Assembly: GCF_042432815.1 (NCBI RefSeq)
Contig: NZ_JBHLWM010000008.1
Coordinates: 1-64,000 of the forward strand
Source: Rhodopseudomonas telluris
GTDB taxonomy: Bacteria; Pseudomonadota; Alphaproteobacteria; Rhizobiales; Xanthobacteraceae
DNA length: 64,000 nucleotides
Reading direction: 5' to 3'
A model generated the notes under the pieces. It had not been told where the DNA came from, ran no database searches, and saw nothing but the letters and a program-made list of their open reading frames with translations. The position numbers and the translations under genes are program-made. Shown piece by piece: positions 44,539 through 53,706 of this stretch; the first letter of the stretch is position 1, and each line of letters begins with the position of its first letter.

Positions 44539-44878
44539 TGCCGAAGTCCGGAGCTTTGTTCCGGAAGCTGCGGCGATTAAATCTGATCGTCGACCAGATT
44601 GAATTTGCGCGCTCCGGCGACCCCAAGCCCTCGATTTAATTAAATCCTAGCGTGTGATTAACTCGGCGAAATCTTTCGTGCAACTTAAAATCAGAGGTGC
44701 CGAAAGAAGCTGCTAAACAAGAGCGGATAAAAGAAAAGTGCCGCCGATTTCGCTGCGCCATATTTAATTCATGGGCAGGCCGGGGCAGTTTCATCGCGCA
44801 TCCGGCCGTGGCTCGGCAGGCCCCCGGTCGTTCGAGGCCGAGCGGGACGTCACGCGGGCGCCCTCGCCAACCGGCTGG
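44539..44878. other. AT-punctuated spacer upstream of the NusG-like gene
   Basis: 340 bases. Contains GATTTAATTAAATC (44632-44645, a perfect 14-base palindrome) and ATATTTAATTC (about 44760). Promoter or silencer sites for the NusG-like gene are likely here; no gene seen. Confidence 0.5.
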
Positions 44879-45676
44879 TCAACGCCAAGGTCTGGTTTCC
44901 AGCCGAACGCCGGGCACGCTGATGCGCGCACCTTTGTCTTCGAGGCGGCGTGCCAACGCTTCCTTGGGCGGCAATCCGACTGTGGCGAGGCTCGCCAGCA
45001 GGCCATCGCGCTGGTCCCAACCAACGCCGAGCAGATTGATGGCCGCGTCGTCGATCATGCCGCTGCCGACCATTTCGGAAAATTCGGAGATCGCGAGGTC
45101 CTGCGTCCGGCGATCCAGGATCGGATATGCGGCCAGCGCGAGCCGGTTTCGTGTCACGGAGACCCAGCCTTCGTGCGGTCCCGTGACATAGGATTGCGCC
45201 AGCAGCCGTGTATCGGATGGATTGAACTCCGCGCGCGCGGTTCTGACCAAATAGGCGCTTGTCCAAAGAGAGGAATCGCTCGGGTTGAGGCGCAGCGCCG
45301 CGCGAATCCCGCTCTCTGCAAGGGTGAAGGCCGCTTCGACTTGCTCGGAGCTGTCGCGGGCTTGCGAATCCTGGGCAAGCCTCAGCGTGATCATCGCGCT
45401 GGCGCGCGCCGCCACCGGGTTCGTCCACGTCATCTCCGGCCGAGCGGCCGCCAGCTCGGCATCGACCTCTTTCAGGACCGCCGGCTTGAACGGGGTATTC
45501 GAGGCGATCAACTCGGCGACGTCGCGTGCGGGCGTGACCAGAACGGCCCAGGGCAACATCTCGGCGGCCCAGATTGCCGAACAAACCCCGAGCACTCCCA
45601 GGGCGGTCTGCAGGACGACCTGGTGCAGCCGGACGGCTCGCGATGAGGCGTTATTCGGCATATCCGTAGCGGGCAT
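44879..45676 (-). CDS. Hypothetical membrane-anchored exopolysaccharide-locus protein
   Basis: About 265 aa. After a short polar start comes one membrane segment (VVLQTALGVLGVCSAIWAAEMLPW), then a helical domain with tetratricopeptide-like character (AARASAMITLRLAQDSQ, AESGIRAALRLNPSDSSLWTSAYLVRTARAE). The start lies inside the end of the kinase gene: ATG 45676 overlaps it by 26 bases, ATG 45661 by 11. Coupling to the tyrosine autokinase suggests an accessory role in polymer assembly. Family not recognised. Confidence 0.68.
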   Translation of the reverse strand: MPATDMPNNASSRAVRLHQVVLQTALGVLGVCSAIWAAEMLPWAVLVTPARDVAELIASNTPFKPAVLKEVDAELAAARPEMTWTNPVAARASAMITLRLAQDSQARDSSEQVEAAFTLAESGIRAALRLNPSDSSLWTSAYLVRTARAEFNPSDTRLLAQSYVTGPHEGWVSVTRNRLALAAYPILDRRTQDLAISEFSEMVGSGMIDDAAINLLGVGWDQRDGLLASLATVGLPPKEALARRLEDKGARISVPGVRLETRPWR

Positions 45677-47897
45677 AGTATTTCTGATAATATTTGTGCC
45701 CCTGATACGATTCATACCGGGCGAGCATGCGGGTATCGGCTTTGTTCAGCACCACGCCCAGGATCTTGTCGGCGATCCCCGGCGCGGACCGAAGCGTGTG
45801 CTGAATAACGTCCGGCTTGGTTTTACCCCACTCGACTACGAAGACGTAAGAATCCACATAATTCGAGGTGACGCGCGCATCGACGACCGGCGCCAGCGGC
45901 GGCAGATCGAGCACGATGTAGTCGTATTTGTCGCGGAGCGCGCTGATCAGGGCCTGCATCGCCTTGGACGACAGGATCTCGTTGGTGTGCAGCAGCTGCG
46001 ACGTCGATCCGGCGGGAAGGATCGCCAGCTGGGTCGACGGATCGATCCGGACGACGTCCTCCAGGCTGGATCGCTGCGCAACGACATCGACGAGGCCGGC
46101 GGTCGCATCCGGCGCAAGCGAGGCGGAGAGGGACGGGTTGCGCAGGTCGGCATCGACCAGAATGACCTTCGCGCCACCATGGGCCATCAGTTGGGCGAGA
46201 TTGCTGGACACCGTGCTCTTGCCCTCGCTCGGCATCGTCGATGTCGTCGCCAGCACGCGATTCTCCCGCACGAACGAGTTCAGGTCGATCGCAACCTTGA
46301 TGGACCGCAGTGCCTCGGAGAAGCGTGACAGCGGATTATCGACCACATAGCGCAGGAATTCTTTGCCGGATCGGCTGCCCGACTTGGCCTTGGCTTTCCA
46401 CGGAAGTACCGACTTGGAAGACTCGTTTCCGAGCAGCGGCAGAATCGCCAGGCAGTTGGTCCCGAGCTGATCTTCCACCTGACCGCTGGTGCGGAACACC
46501 CGGTCGGAAAACTCGCGGGCGATCGCAGCGGCGAGGCCGAGGATCAGACCGCCCAGAATCGCCAGGGCGAGAATGACCATCGTGTTGGGATAGCTCTTGC
46601 CGAGCGGCGTGGAGGCGGAGCTGATCACGCGGGCTTCCGTGATCGGGAAGGATTGTTGCTGCACCGACTCCATGTAGCGTTGCAGGAAGTTGTCGTACAT
46701 CGCCTGGTAGGACTGCGCGCTGCTGTCCAGGTCGCGCAGCTGGATCTGCGCCTGATTGCTCGACTGCGATTCCGAAACGGCGTTGGCGAGGCTCGCCTTG
46801 ATGCTCTCCTCGCGGGTGACGGCGATGTCGTAGTCACTCTTGTAGGATTCGCGGATGCGCTTGAGCTCGTCGACGATGTTCTTGCGGATCTCGGCCATCT
46901 GGGTCCGCAGGTTCAACACCGCGAGATGGTCGGCGCCGTATTTCGCGGTCCAGATCGATTCCTTCGAGGCCATGTCGACATACTGGCCGCGGAGCTTGAC
47001 GATGGTGTCGTTCTTCAACGCGTCGGCAACGGACGCATCCGGCACGCCCTGCTTCAGGATCTCGGTCATCCGCTCGAGACGCGCACTGGCCTCCGCCGTC
47101 GACGCGTGGGCGAGCACCAGCTGGCTGTTGACCTCCGCGATCTGCTGGTCGGTCATCAACCCCTTGCCGGTGTCGACGATGTTGTTGGCCGTCTTGAAAT
47201 CCACCACCGCGCGGCGTGCTGCCGAGGCCTGAATCCGCAGTTCCTTGATCCGGTCCTGCAGCCAGACGCTGGCGCGGCGGGTCGCTTCGTATTTGGCTTC
47301 GAGCTGGTCGACGATGTAGGCGTCCGCGATGGCATTGGCGATCCGCGCGGCCTTGGCCGGATCACGCGACGTAAACGAGATGCCCATCACGTAGGTCAGG
47401 CCGATGCGCTTGATTTCGCGAGACCGCTCGAAGCGCTGCAGAGCCCGTCGATTGAGTTCAAGTTCGGATGCGGATTTGCTGCCCGACGACAAGCCGACCA
47501 GGCTCAGAAGCCTGCCGACGATTCCCGACCCGACGAACTCCGGGTCCTCGGTCAGGTGGAAATTGCGGATCACCGCCTGGCTGACGTTCTCCGATTTCAG
47601 CATCTCGATCTGGGTCAGGACGGTGGCCGGATCGACCGCAACGTCGCCGAGCATCTGCTGCTGAAACAGCTGGACCTTGCGGGTGTCGATGACCATCGAC
47701 GCGGTCGAGGTGTAGCGCGGTGCGGCCGTGAACAGAAACAGCAGCGCGAGAATCACGATCGACGATGTGATCGCCAGAATGGTCGGAAATTGCCGCCGGA
47801 CGATCTCCAGATAGGAGCCGAGCGAGCGCGTTTCGCCGCTTTCGAGCTCGATCGGCGCTCGGTTGATCTCTTGCGTCGACTTGTTTTGCTGCAGCAT
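45651..47897 (-). CDS. Polysaccharide co-polymerase / tyrosine autokinase (Wzc/ExoP type)
   Basis: A 748-aa inner-membrane protein controlling polymer length and export. Residues 20-60 hold the first Wzz membrane segment (FPTILAITSSIVILALLFLF). A long periplasmic coiled-coil region follows (about 190-410) and a second segment (439-460). The cytoplasmic BY-kinase domain has Walker A STMPSEGKSTV (553-563), Walker A' VILVDADLR (578-586) and Walker B IVLDLPP (661-667). The tail has eight tyrosines between 728 and 746 (ending YYARYGYAE), the autophosphorylation cluster. A terminator (48068-48098) isolates its upstream side, so a promoter probably lies at 47900-48060, where AT-rich patches occur. 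Confidence 0.95.
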   Translation of the reverse strand: MLQQNKSTQEINRAPIELESGETRSLGSYLEIVRRQFPTILAITSSIVILALLFLFTAAPRYTSTASMVIDTRKVQLFQQQMLGDVAVDPATVLTQIEMLKSENVSQAVIRNFHLTEDPEFVGSGIVGRLLSLVGLSSGSKSASELELNRRALQRFERSREIKRIGLTYVMGISFTSRDPAKAARIANAIADAYIVDQLEAKYEATRRASVWLQDRIKELRIQASAARRAVVDFKTANNIVDTGKGLMTDQQIAEVNSQLVLAHASTAEASARLERMTEILKQGVPDASVADALKNDTIVKLRGQYVDMASKESIWTAKYGADHLAVLNLRTQMAEIRKNIVDELKRIRESYKSDYDIAVTREESIKASLANAVSESQSSNQAQIQLRDLDSSAQSYQAMYDNFLQRYMESVQQQSFPITEARVISSASTPLGKSYPNTMVILALAILGGLILGLAAAIAREFSDRVFRTSGQVEDQLGTNCLAILPLLGNESSKSVLPWKAKAKSGSRSGKEFLRYVVDNPLSRFSEALRSIKVAIDLNSFVRENRVLATTSTMPSEGKSTVSSNLAQLMAHGGAKVILVDADLRNPSLSASLAPDATAGLVDVVAQRSSLEDVVRIDPSTQLAILPAGSTSQLLHTNEILSSKAMQALISALRDKYDYIVLDLPPLAPVVDARVTSNYVDSYVFVVEWGKTKPDVIQHTLRSAPGIADKILGVVLNKADTRMLARYESYQGHKYYQKYYARYGYAE

Positions 47898-48067
47898 GTG
47901 AGGCTTTCTGAATCGTCCCGCAAAGTCCGATCGTCCGGGTGCGCATCCACTGAACAGCGGACACGGAACGGTTCGGTGGAATTAATTAACTACCAAGAAC
48001 CAAAAATAAATGCGAGGCGGATAAATTAAATTTTAATAAAATAGGCAGGGTTCAGATGGGTATGGTT

Positions 48068-48098
48068 AAAAACAAAAAGGCGGCGCTTGCGCGCCGCC
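48068..48098 (-). terminator. Rho-independent terminator
   Basis: On the minus strand, GGCGGCGC and GCGCCGCC arms with a GCAA loop run into TTTTTGTTTTT. It lies about 55 bases past the stop of the 48153 gene and separates the export/polymerase genes from the kinase gene. Confidence 0.92.
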
Positions 48099-48152
48099 GA
48101 TCGTTCCCGATGCCGAGGATCTTGTGTCGACGGTCGGGTGTGTTTCCCCGGA

Positions 48153-48779
48153 TCAGCGTGTCCGGCTGACCGCACCGCTCGACGTCCCGCCGACGGAGCC
48201 GGATGTGGACGACGTACCCGTGTTCGAATAATGCAGGCCGCCGAATGTCGTCGCGCCGCTGTTCGAGCCGCCGACGGCGATGCCGGTGTTGCCAGTCGAG
48301 CCGCCGGTCCCGGAGCCGCCACCACCGCCGCCGCCCGTTCCGCCGATACCCAGAGCGACGTCACCGGTGGCTGCCTGATAGGCAGCGGAGATGTCGGAAT
48401 TGTTCGTTGCGTTGACCGCTTGCTGGATTTCGCTCGCGTAATTGGGGTCCGAGCGCAAGGCGAGGCGCGAAACCTGAGCGAGGCCGGCGAGGATCGCGGA
48501 GCGCTGCTCCCGGGTAACGTCCGGATTGGTGAGAAGTTCGACCAGCGCCGCCAGGGTCGTCGGGTCGGTGCCGGCGAGGTCACGGACATAGGAGATCATC
48601 TTCGCCCCCGCCTGCGGATAACGTTGCAGCAGGAGGGGCGGGGTATTTTTAAATTCAGTGACCTGTTGTGCGGGAAGTTGCTGGTTTGGTTGCAGCACCG
48701 CCGCATTCGCGGCCAGACTCAGGGTTGTCGTAAGCGCAGTCACTGCAGCTAGGCGAAGCGCAGTCTTCAAGGTGCCCAT
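48153..48779 (-). CDS. Secreted Gly/Ser/Thr-rich protein
   Basis: A 208-aa product. Signal peptide (MGTLKTALRLAAVTALTTTLSLAANA), a helical domain of about 105 residues (QRYPQAGAKMISYVRDLAGTDPTTLAALVELLTNPDVTREQR...), then about 65 residues of low-complexity Gly/Ser/Thr (GIGGTGGGGGGGSGTGGSTGN). GGGAGG precedes the ATG. Similar alphaproteobacterial proteins sit beside exopolysaccharide genes; the role is unknown, possibly surface or matrix. It is followed by a strong terminator. Confidence 0.75.
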   Translation of the reverse strand: MGTLKTALRLAAVTALTTTLSLAANAAVLQPNQQLPAQQVTEFKNTPPLLLQRYPQAGAKMISYVRDLAGTDPTTLAALVELLTNPDVTREQRSAILAGLAQVSRLALRSDPNYASEIQQAVNATNNSDISAAYQAATGDVALGIGGTGGGGGGGSGTGGSTGNTGIAVGGSNSGATTFGGLHYSNTGTSSTSGSVGGTSSGAVSRTR

Positions 48780-48916
48780 GCAGGCCTCCCGAGAGTTGCC
48801 GTTCAGATGGAGCATTTATTCTTCAACATTAAAACATTGCCGGATGGGCGTCCATATAATTATATGTCCAATATTTTCTGGGCGGCCGGCGTCGGCGAAT
48901 TCAAACCAATTACCAA

Positions 48917-50473
48917 TTAATCGGCTCCAATGGACGCGGCATTCTCAGCGTCTTGGTTGCCCGATGTAGGGTCGGCGCGGAGGCTGGAGGAGAACGACTG
49001 CGCCAGCCCCACGCCGAACAGCGCGAAGAAAGGAATGGAGTATCCGGGAATCTGCAGGCTGAAATCGACACTGGAATGCAACAGGGCGAGACTGGCAATT
49101 GCGGCGGCGGCGAGGGGAAGCACGGCATCGCGGCTTCGATACAGCACCCCTCGGGCGTAAACGATCAGCATCACAAGCCATCCGGTGGCCACCAACAGGG
49201 CCAGAGGCAGGCCGATTTCCGAGGCGAGTTCCAGTGGCGTCGAGTGTGCCGCATTCCAGAAGCCTTGTATGGAGATGTTGGGACTTCGGTAGGCTGGAAA
49301 ACTCGACGTGAAGGTGCCCATGCCGGTGCCGAACCAAGGATTGTCCCCAATGATCCGGAGCGTCGATTTCCAGGCTTCGAGGCGGCCCGCATCGACAAGG
49401 TCTCGTGTCTCGAAGCGGCTGTTGACGCGTCCACCGAGGAACTGCAGGACGCCGATAGCAATCAGGGTGCCGGTGCCCAGCGAGAGCCAGATCCCGGATC
49501 GCGCGGGCAGGTCGCGCCGGATGAAGATCGAGAACGCCACCACCATCGTGAGCAGCGACAGCGCAACGCCGGCGCGCGATCCGGTCATGAACATGGCGAC
49601 GAGGCAAACTGCAAAAGCCGCGAGATCGATTGCGATCTCGCGGGGCGGGATCAGACGGAGGTCCGCGCGCAGATGCCGCCAGACAAGCCGTCGTCCAGGC
49701 AAACGGCGGCGGATCTTGACGAGGATGAGCAACATCCACAGCACCGTGCAGGATCCGAAATAGCAAGCGGCGGTGTTGCGGTTCACGAAGGTGCTGGTGA
49801 CGCTGCCGACGTAAGCGACCTTCTCACGCCACAGGATCATCTGCGGTTCGATAAGCTGCTGGAGCAGGCCGTACAGCGCATAACACGCACCGGACCAGGC
49901 GAGGACCTTCACCAGCAGCCAGGCGAAACGTCGGTTTCCTCCGACGGCCAGCCCGATGCTCAGGGAGAGGATGTTGGCGAGCGGGGCGCCGAGCGCGAAG
50001 AACGCAGCGTGGCGCACGATCGACGCCGAGGGGGGCAGCTGGGTTCCAAGAACGGCGGACGCTTGTTTCCAGATCGGATGATAAGGGGCGAGCCAGGGCG
50101 TATCGGAAAGCTGCTCGTGCAGCACGAAGACGTATCCGATCACGATCATGCCAATGCCGCTCAGCAGCCAGAGCTGAGCTGCACTCGCCTCGCGCAACGT
50201 GACCATCAGCAAGCAAAGCGACAGGCAAATGCACCAGAAGGCGACCTGAATGTCGTCGGCCGAGCCGAATGGAAACGGCGCGGTGGCCACGACGAGCAAA
50301 AGGATCGCCCCGGGGATTCCATTGCCGGCAAAGACCGATTGGAAGAGACGCCGGGTGGTCCGCAGCGCTGCGACGATCGGTGCGGCTCGATCAGCGAAGC
50401 GACTGCTCCGGCTGCGGTGCGAGCCTCGCCGCGTCGACCCTGCAGGCGAATGCGTAAAGCCTGAGATCGGCAT
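48917..50473 (-). CDS. O-antigen ligase/polymerase family protein (Wzy_C)
   Basis: A 518-aa protein with about 11 membrane segments. The conserved family loop RLEAWKSTLRIIGDNPWFGTGMGTFTSSFPAYR is followed by AHSTPLELASEIGLPLALLVATGW, and TSTFVNRNTAACYFG earlier is also characteristic. It probably polymerises repeat units or ligates the chain. The start at 50473 overlaps the preceding gene by 83 bases; no better start is obvious, since the first about 35 residues are polar and could be untranslated. Confidence 0.87.
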   Translation of the reverse strand: MPISGFTHSPAGSTRRGSHRSRSSRFADRAAPIVAALRTTRRLFQSVFAGNGIPGAILLLVVATAPFPFGSADDIQVAFWCICLSLCLLMVTLREASAAQLWLLSGIGMIVIGYVFVLHEQLSDTPWLAPYHPIWKQASAVLGTQLPPSASIVRHAAFFALGAPLANILSLSIGLAVGGNRRFAWLLVKVLAWSGACYALYGLLQQLIEPQMILWREKVAYVGSVTSTFVNRNTAACYFGSCTVLWMLLILVKIRRRLPGRRLVWRHLRADLRLIPPREIAIDLAAFAVCLVAMFMTGSRAGVALSLLTMVVAFSIFIRRDLPARSGIWLSLGTGTLIAIGVLQFLGGRVNSRFETRDLVDAGRLEAWKSTLRIIGDNPWFGTGMGTFTSSFPAYRSPNISIQGFWNAAHSTPLELASEIGLPLALLVATGWLVMLIVYARGVLYRSRDAVLPLAAAAIASLALLHSSVDFSLQIPGYSIPFFALFGVGLAQSFSSSLRADPTSGNQDAENAASIGAD

Positions 50474-51305
50474 TCAATCGGGTATCCTTGGTTTGTGCGC
50501 GCAGGGCATAATACGGTCCAACGTCGTCAATGCCTTCCGGCAATTTAATCCCCGGGACCAATTCGTCCGGCCGCAGGGGCATTCCTATGTGGCGAACCAC
50601 CGAAGTGAAATCCTCGGCGGTCCGGGTGTTGGCCGGCGGAGGCGGTTCGCGTGGAATTAAATCGCCGTGTGGCGATGGCCATGAGGCGGCGGTCTGGTTC
50701 GGCGGCGCCGTACCGGATGCCTCGTGTGTTGGCTGTGGAAGTGCCGGAGGCGCCCCGGCGGCGCCACCGGAGGGGGCGGGCCATCGGCCGGACACCCTCA
50801 CCACCGTCAGCTTCGGCTGCCCGCGTCGTTGGTGGCAGACGGCTTCCTCCCACACCTTGTGCCAGATCGGATGCGCGGGCGGCTGGCGAAGCGGGAGGTC
50901 TTTCGAGATGACGCCGAAATATTGAATCTCCCGCGAATTCGAGGAGATCCGGATCTGCAGATTGACGACGCTCTCGGCATCGGCGAAACCGGTTTGTCGG
51001 GCGCGGCGTATCAGAGGCGAATCCGGCCCGATGCTGACGCTTGCATCCACGCGATAACGAACGCCGACGGTCGCCTCGTCGTCCTGGGCTGTCGCGCTGC
51101 GAGGGCCGCCGACCAGCCAAAGCAGCACCGCCGGAACGGTGACAATCCGCCGTACGCTAAACTTTGCGGCCGATCTGTCACCGTTCCGCACGGGCACCGG
51201 GCGTGGCATCACCGCAACCGGCGCAGCGGCCGCGGCAAGCCTGTCGCGTGGCAACTCGAGCCCTCCACGTTTCCTCGATCTCCTCGTTGCTCTCGACAGC
51301 AGCAA
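50391..51305 (-). CDS. Exported hypothetical protein of the polysaccharide locus
   Basis: Up to 304 aa. A basic start and hydrophobic segment (SVRRIVTVPAVLLWLVGGPRSATAQ) form a signal peptide. The mature part has a beta-rich region (VGVRYRVDASVSIGPDSP, VVNLQIRISSNSREIQYFGVISKDLP), a Pro/Ala-rich linker and a C-terminal region DVGPYYALRAQTKDTRLNADLRLYAFACRVDAARL. The start could be 51305 or the internal ATG 51209. It lies between the export lipoprotein and polymerase genes. No family recognised. Confidence 0.65.
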   Translation of the reverse strand: MLLSRATRRSRKRGGLELPRDRLAAAAAPVAVMPRPVPVRNGDRSAAKFSVRRIVTVPAVLLWLVGGPRSATAQDDEATVGVRYRVDASVSIGPDSPLIRRARQTGFADAESVVNLQIRISSNSREIQYFGVISKDLPLRQPPAHPIWHKVWEEAVCHQRRGQPKLTVVRVSGRWPAPSGGAAGAPPALPQPTHEASGTAPPNQTAASWPSPHGDLIPREPPPPANTRTAEDFTSVVRHIGMPLRPDELVPGIKLPEGIDDVGPYYALRAQTKDTRLNADLRLYAFACRVDAARLAPQPEQSLR

Positions 51306-51372
51306 CCCGGTTTCTCCTCGGGATTTAATCGGGCCTTGTCGGCCCGCGCCGTTGCGGAGCGTCAGGCTCGCG

Positions 51373-52578
51373 CTACGGCGCGAGCTTGATGTTGTTGCGG
51401 AAGATCAGCGAGCCGTTGGCGAGGTCGAGGGCATCGCCGCTCGTCGCCATGACGGTGCGCATGAACTCCAGGACCTTGGTCGCTTCGACCGACTTGGCGT
51501 TCGACACGTAGATGATGTCCTGGTTCTTCATCATCACCTTGGTGGCGAGGAAGAAGCCACCCGGGTCCTTGAAGCTGATGCTGAAGATGACCGGGATCGT
51601 GTCGGATCGATAGCGGCCCACGTCGATGCCGAGCTGAGCGGCGACCTCACGCGGCTCGCGCCGATAGAGGAAAACCGCACCAGGGTCGGCCTGGCTGTCG
51701 AGCAGGCCGCCCGCCTTACCCACGGCTTCGCCGAGATTGATCCGCCATGCGTCGAAGTTGAATTCGCCGCTCTGGCCGCTCGCGCCGAACGCCATGAACT
51801 TCTGCTGTTCGCGATAGACGTAGATCCGGTCGCCGGGCCGCACGTAGATGTTGTTCTGCGGCGACATCACCAGGTTTTCGAACGGCACCGTGGCGCGCTT
51901 GCCTTCCCGTTCCAGCATCACCCAGGTCTCGAAGCCCTGTCCCTTGATGCCGCCCGCGCGGGTGATGGCATCGAGAACGCGATCGCCGGCGCCTGCGGCG
52001 CTCGCCGGGTATCGCGCGGGGGTGTTGACTTCGCCGAGCACGCTGATCAACGACGTGCGCTGCGTGCTCATTGCGACGACCGCCTGTGGTTCGATCGCCC
52101 GGTTGCGAATCCGCTCCACGATCGAATTCTGGATGGCCAGCGCGGTGCGGCCGGCGGCCGGGATCTGTCCGGCGTAGGGCACCGTGATGAAGCCGTCATT
52201 GTCGATGGCCTGGTCCGGAATGGTGACGTAGTTGCCGGGGCGCACGCCGGCTTCAGCCGGGATGAACAAGCCGCCCGCGGCGGCTTCGAAGACGGTCACG
52301 CTGACGATGTCGCCGACGCCGAACACGATCTGAGACGGCGGCCGGCGGTCGGTGAACGCGCCCGCGAGGCCCTTTGGCTCGTGGGTGTGCAGGATTCCGA
52401 CCACCTCGGGCGTGAGCTTCACCAACTCGTAGTTGGGGCCGCTTTCCGTCCGCTGTGATTTAATTTCGTCGGACTGAGGTCCTGATGCCGGCGTTATCGT
52501 TCCGCACCCGGCCAACGCGAGTGCGGATCCGAGCAGAAGAAGATGCGACCATTTGGATAGAATTGACGAACTCGTCAT
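51373..52578 (-). CDS. Polysaccharide export outer-membrane lipoprotein (Wza/GumB type)
   Basis: A 401-aa lipoprotein: lipobox LALAGCG (Cys25), then a polysaccharide-export domain (QIVFGVGDIVSVTVFEAAAGGLFIP...GNYVTIPDQAIDNDGFITVPYAGQIPAAG). One SLBB domain follows (SLISVLGEVNTPARYPASAAGAGDRVLDAITRAGGIKGQG) and a second, VRPGDRIYVYREQQKFMAFGASGQSGEF. It would form the outer-membrane channel working with the Wzc-like kinase. The frame includes an ATTAAAT word near residue 38. Start ATG 52578; divergent from the 52684 gene. Confidence 0.93.
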   Translation of the reverse strand: MTSSSILSKWSHLLLLGSALALAGCGTITPASGPQSDEIKSQRTESGPNYELVKLTPEVVGILHTHEPKGLAGAFTDRRPPSQIVFGVGDIVSVTVFEAAAGGLFIPAEAGVRPGNYVTIPDQAIDNDGFITVPYAGQIPAAGRTALAIQNSIVERIRNRAIEPQAVVAMSTQRTSLISVLGEVNTPARYPASAAGAGDRVLDAITRAGGIKGQGFETWVMLEREGKRATVPFENLVMSPQNNIYVRPGDRIYVYREQQKFMAFGASGQSGEFNFDAWRINLGEAVGKAGGLLDSQADPGAVFLYRREPREVAAQLGIDVGRYRSDTIPVIFSISFKDPGGFFLATKVMMKNQDIIYVSNAKSVEATKVLEFMRTVMATSGDALDLANGSLIFRNNIKLAP

Positions 52579-52683
52579 GAATAGCCCCTACATCCCCTCG
52601 ATAGGCGATTACTACGAAGGCCACGAGCGGCTTTCAACTTGATCCTCAGAATTAAATGATATAATTCGACATTTAATAATCTT

Positions 52684-53304
52684 ATGTTGCAGATGCGCAA
52701 CTTGCGTGGGGCGTTTAATATGGTCGACGGTCGGCGGGGCAGCCGGGGGCTCCTCGGCGTTGTGCTGGCGGTTGTCGGAGTGCTGTCGGGGGGCGCTGCT
52801 CCAGGCGAGGGGGCATGGGCGGCATCTCCAGATCCGATCGCTGCGGTCTCGCGCGCTCTTCCGTTGCCGAAATCGATGTCTGGCCCGAGCTGGAAGCTGC
52901 TACCTGGCCCGGCTGACCAGCAGGGGCGTTCGGCCGTATCGATCACCAGGATCGCCGACACTCAGAACTCTGATCCGGAGATGGTGGGGCTGATGATCCG
53001 GTGCAGTCCGCCGGGTTTGGTCGAGGTGGCGGTGGTGGTGGTGCCGCCGTTCGCCCCGAAGAGCCGTCCGTCCGTCGCCATCGATTCGTCCGGCGACGCG
53101 CGCAGGTTCGAAGGCAGAGTGGCTCCGGGTGGCACTGCGGTTATATTGCCTGACGCAGCCGCGGGGTTGGCTGCCGGGCCATGGCAAAATCTCGACCGCG
53201 TGACCGTGAAAATCGACGACAATGGCCGTCGGATCGGTGGCCAGATCGAGCTCGACGGGTTGCCTCCCGCTTATGCCGAGATGAAGGCTAAGTGCGTGGA
53301 GTGA
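52684..53304 (+). CDS. Exported hypothetical protein
   Basis: Up to 206 aa; hydrophobic signal segment (LLGVVLAVVGVLSGGAAPGEGAWAA), then a compact beta-rich mature domain (SWKLLPGPADQQGRSAVSITRIADTQ, MVGLMIRCSPPGLVEVAVVVVPPF). Starts at ATG 52684, 52693 or 52720 are all possible. It is divergent from the export lipoprotein gene with AT-rich words in the 105-base spacer, hinting at shared control. No family recognised. Confidence 0.62.
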   Translation: MLQMRNLRGAFNMVDGRRGSRGLLGVVLAVVGVLSGGAAPGEGAWAASPDPIAAVSRALPLPKSMSGPSWKLLPGPADQQGRSAVSITRIADTQNSDPEMVGLMIRCSPPGLVEVAVVVVPPFAPKSRPSVAIDSSGDARRFEGRVAPGGTAVILPDAAAGLAAGPWQNLDRVTVKIDDNGRRIGGQIELDGLPPAYAEMKAKCVE

Positions 53305-53370
53305 CTGCCGTTTGCCGCAACTTTGGGCACCTGCTAGGCTTCAGACAGATGTCTGGAGTGGCGCGCAAAA

Positions 53371-53706
53371 ATGCTCGATCTTGTCCTGTTGGGGTTGCTT
53401 CCCGGGCTTGTGCTCGGACTCCGATTTCGGGTCGCTGTGCTGCTGCCGGTGTCTCTCATCGGCGGTCTCAATATTCTCGCGATCGGGCTGCTGTTGGGTG
53501 AAAGCCTGCAGACGGCGCTTTGGACCGCGATCGTCCCCTGCGTCGCGTTGGCAGTTGGGTACGTGGTCGGTTCGTTGATCGGCATGCTGCCGGTCGTGGA
53601 GCGGCGTTTGCGGGCGAAGCGCCCGGTCTTGTCCGATGCGACTCCCATGGCCGCGCCCCCGGGCTTCGTGAGGAGCGTTGTCGGAAGATTGTCCTCGAAG
53701 AAATAG
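53371..53706 (+). CDS. Small membrane protein, unknown
   Basis: 111 aa with three hydrophobic stretches (LDLVLLGLLPGLVLGL, VAVLLPVSLIGGLNILAIGLLL, IVPCVALAVGYVVGSLIGML) and a basic C-terminal tail. It lies 66 bases after the 52684 gene on the same strand, possibly an operon. No strong ribosome site. Family not recognised. Confidence 0.55.
   Translation: MLDLVLLGLLPGLVLGLRFRVAVLLPVSLIGGLNILAIGLLLGESLQTALWTAIVPCVALAVGYVVGSLIGMLPVVERRLRAKRPVLSDATPMAAPPGFVRSVVGRLSSKK

Noticed and set aside
48953..50464. 503-codon plus-strand frame opposite the polymerase gene
   Set aside because: Low-hydrophobicity, charge-rich antisense translation; the minus frame has clear membrane segments and the Wzy_C motif.
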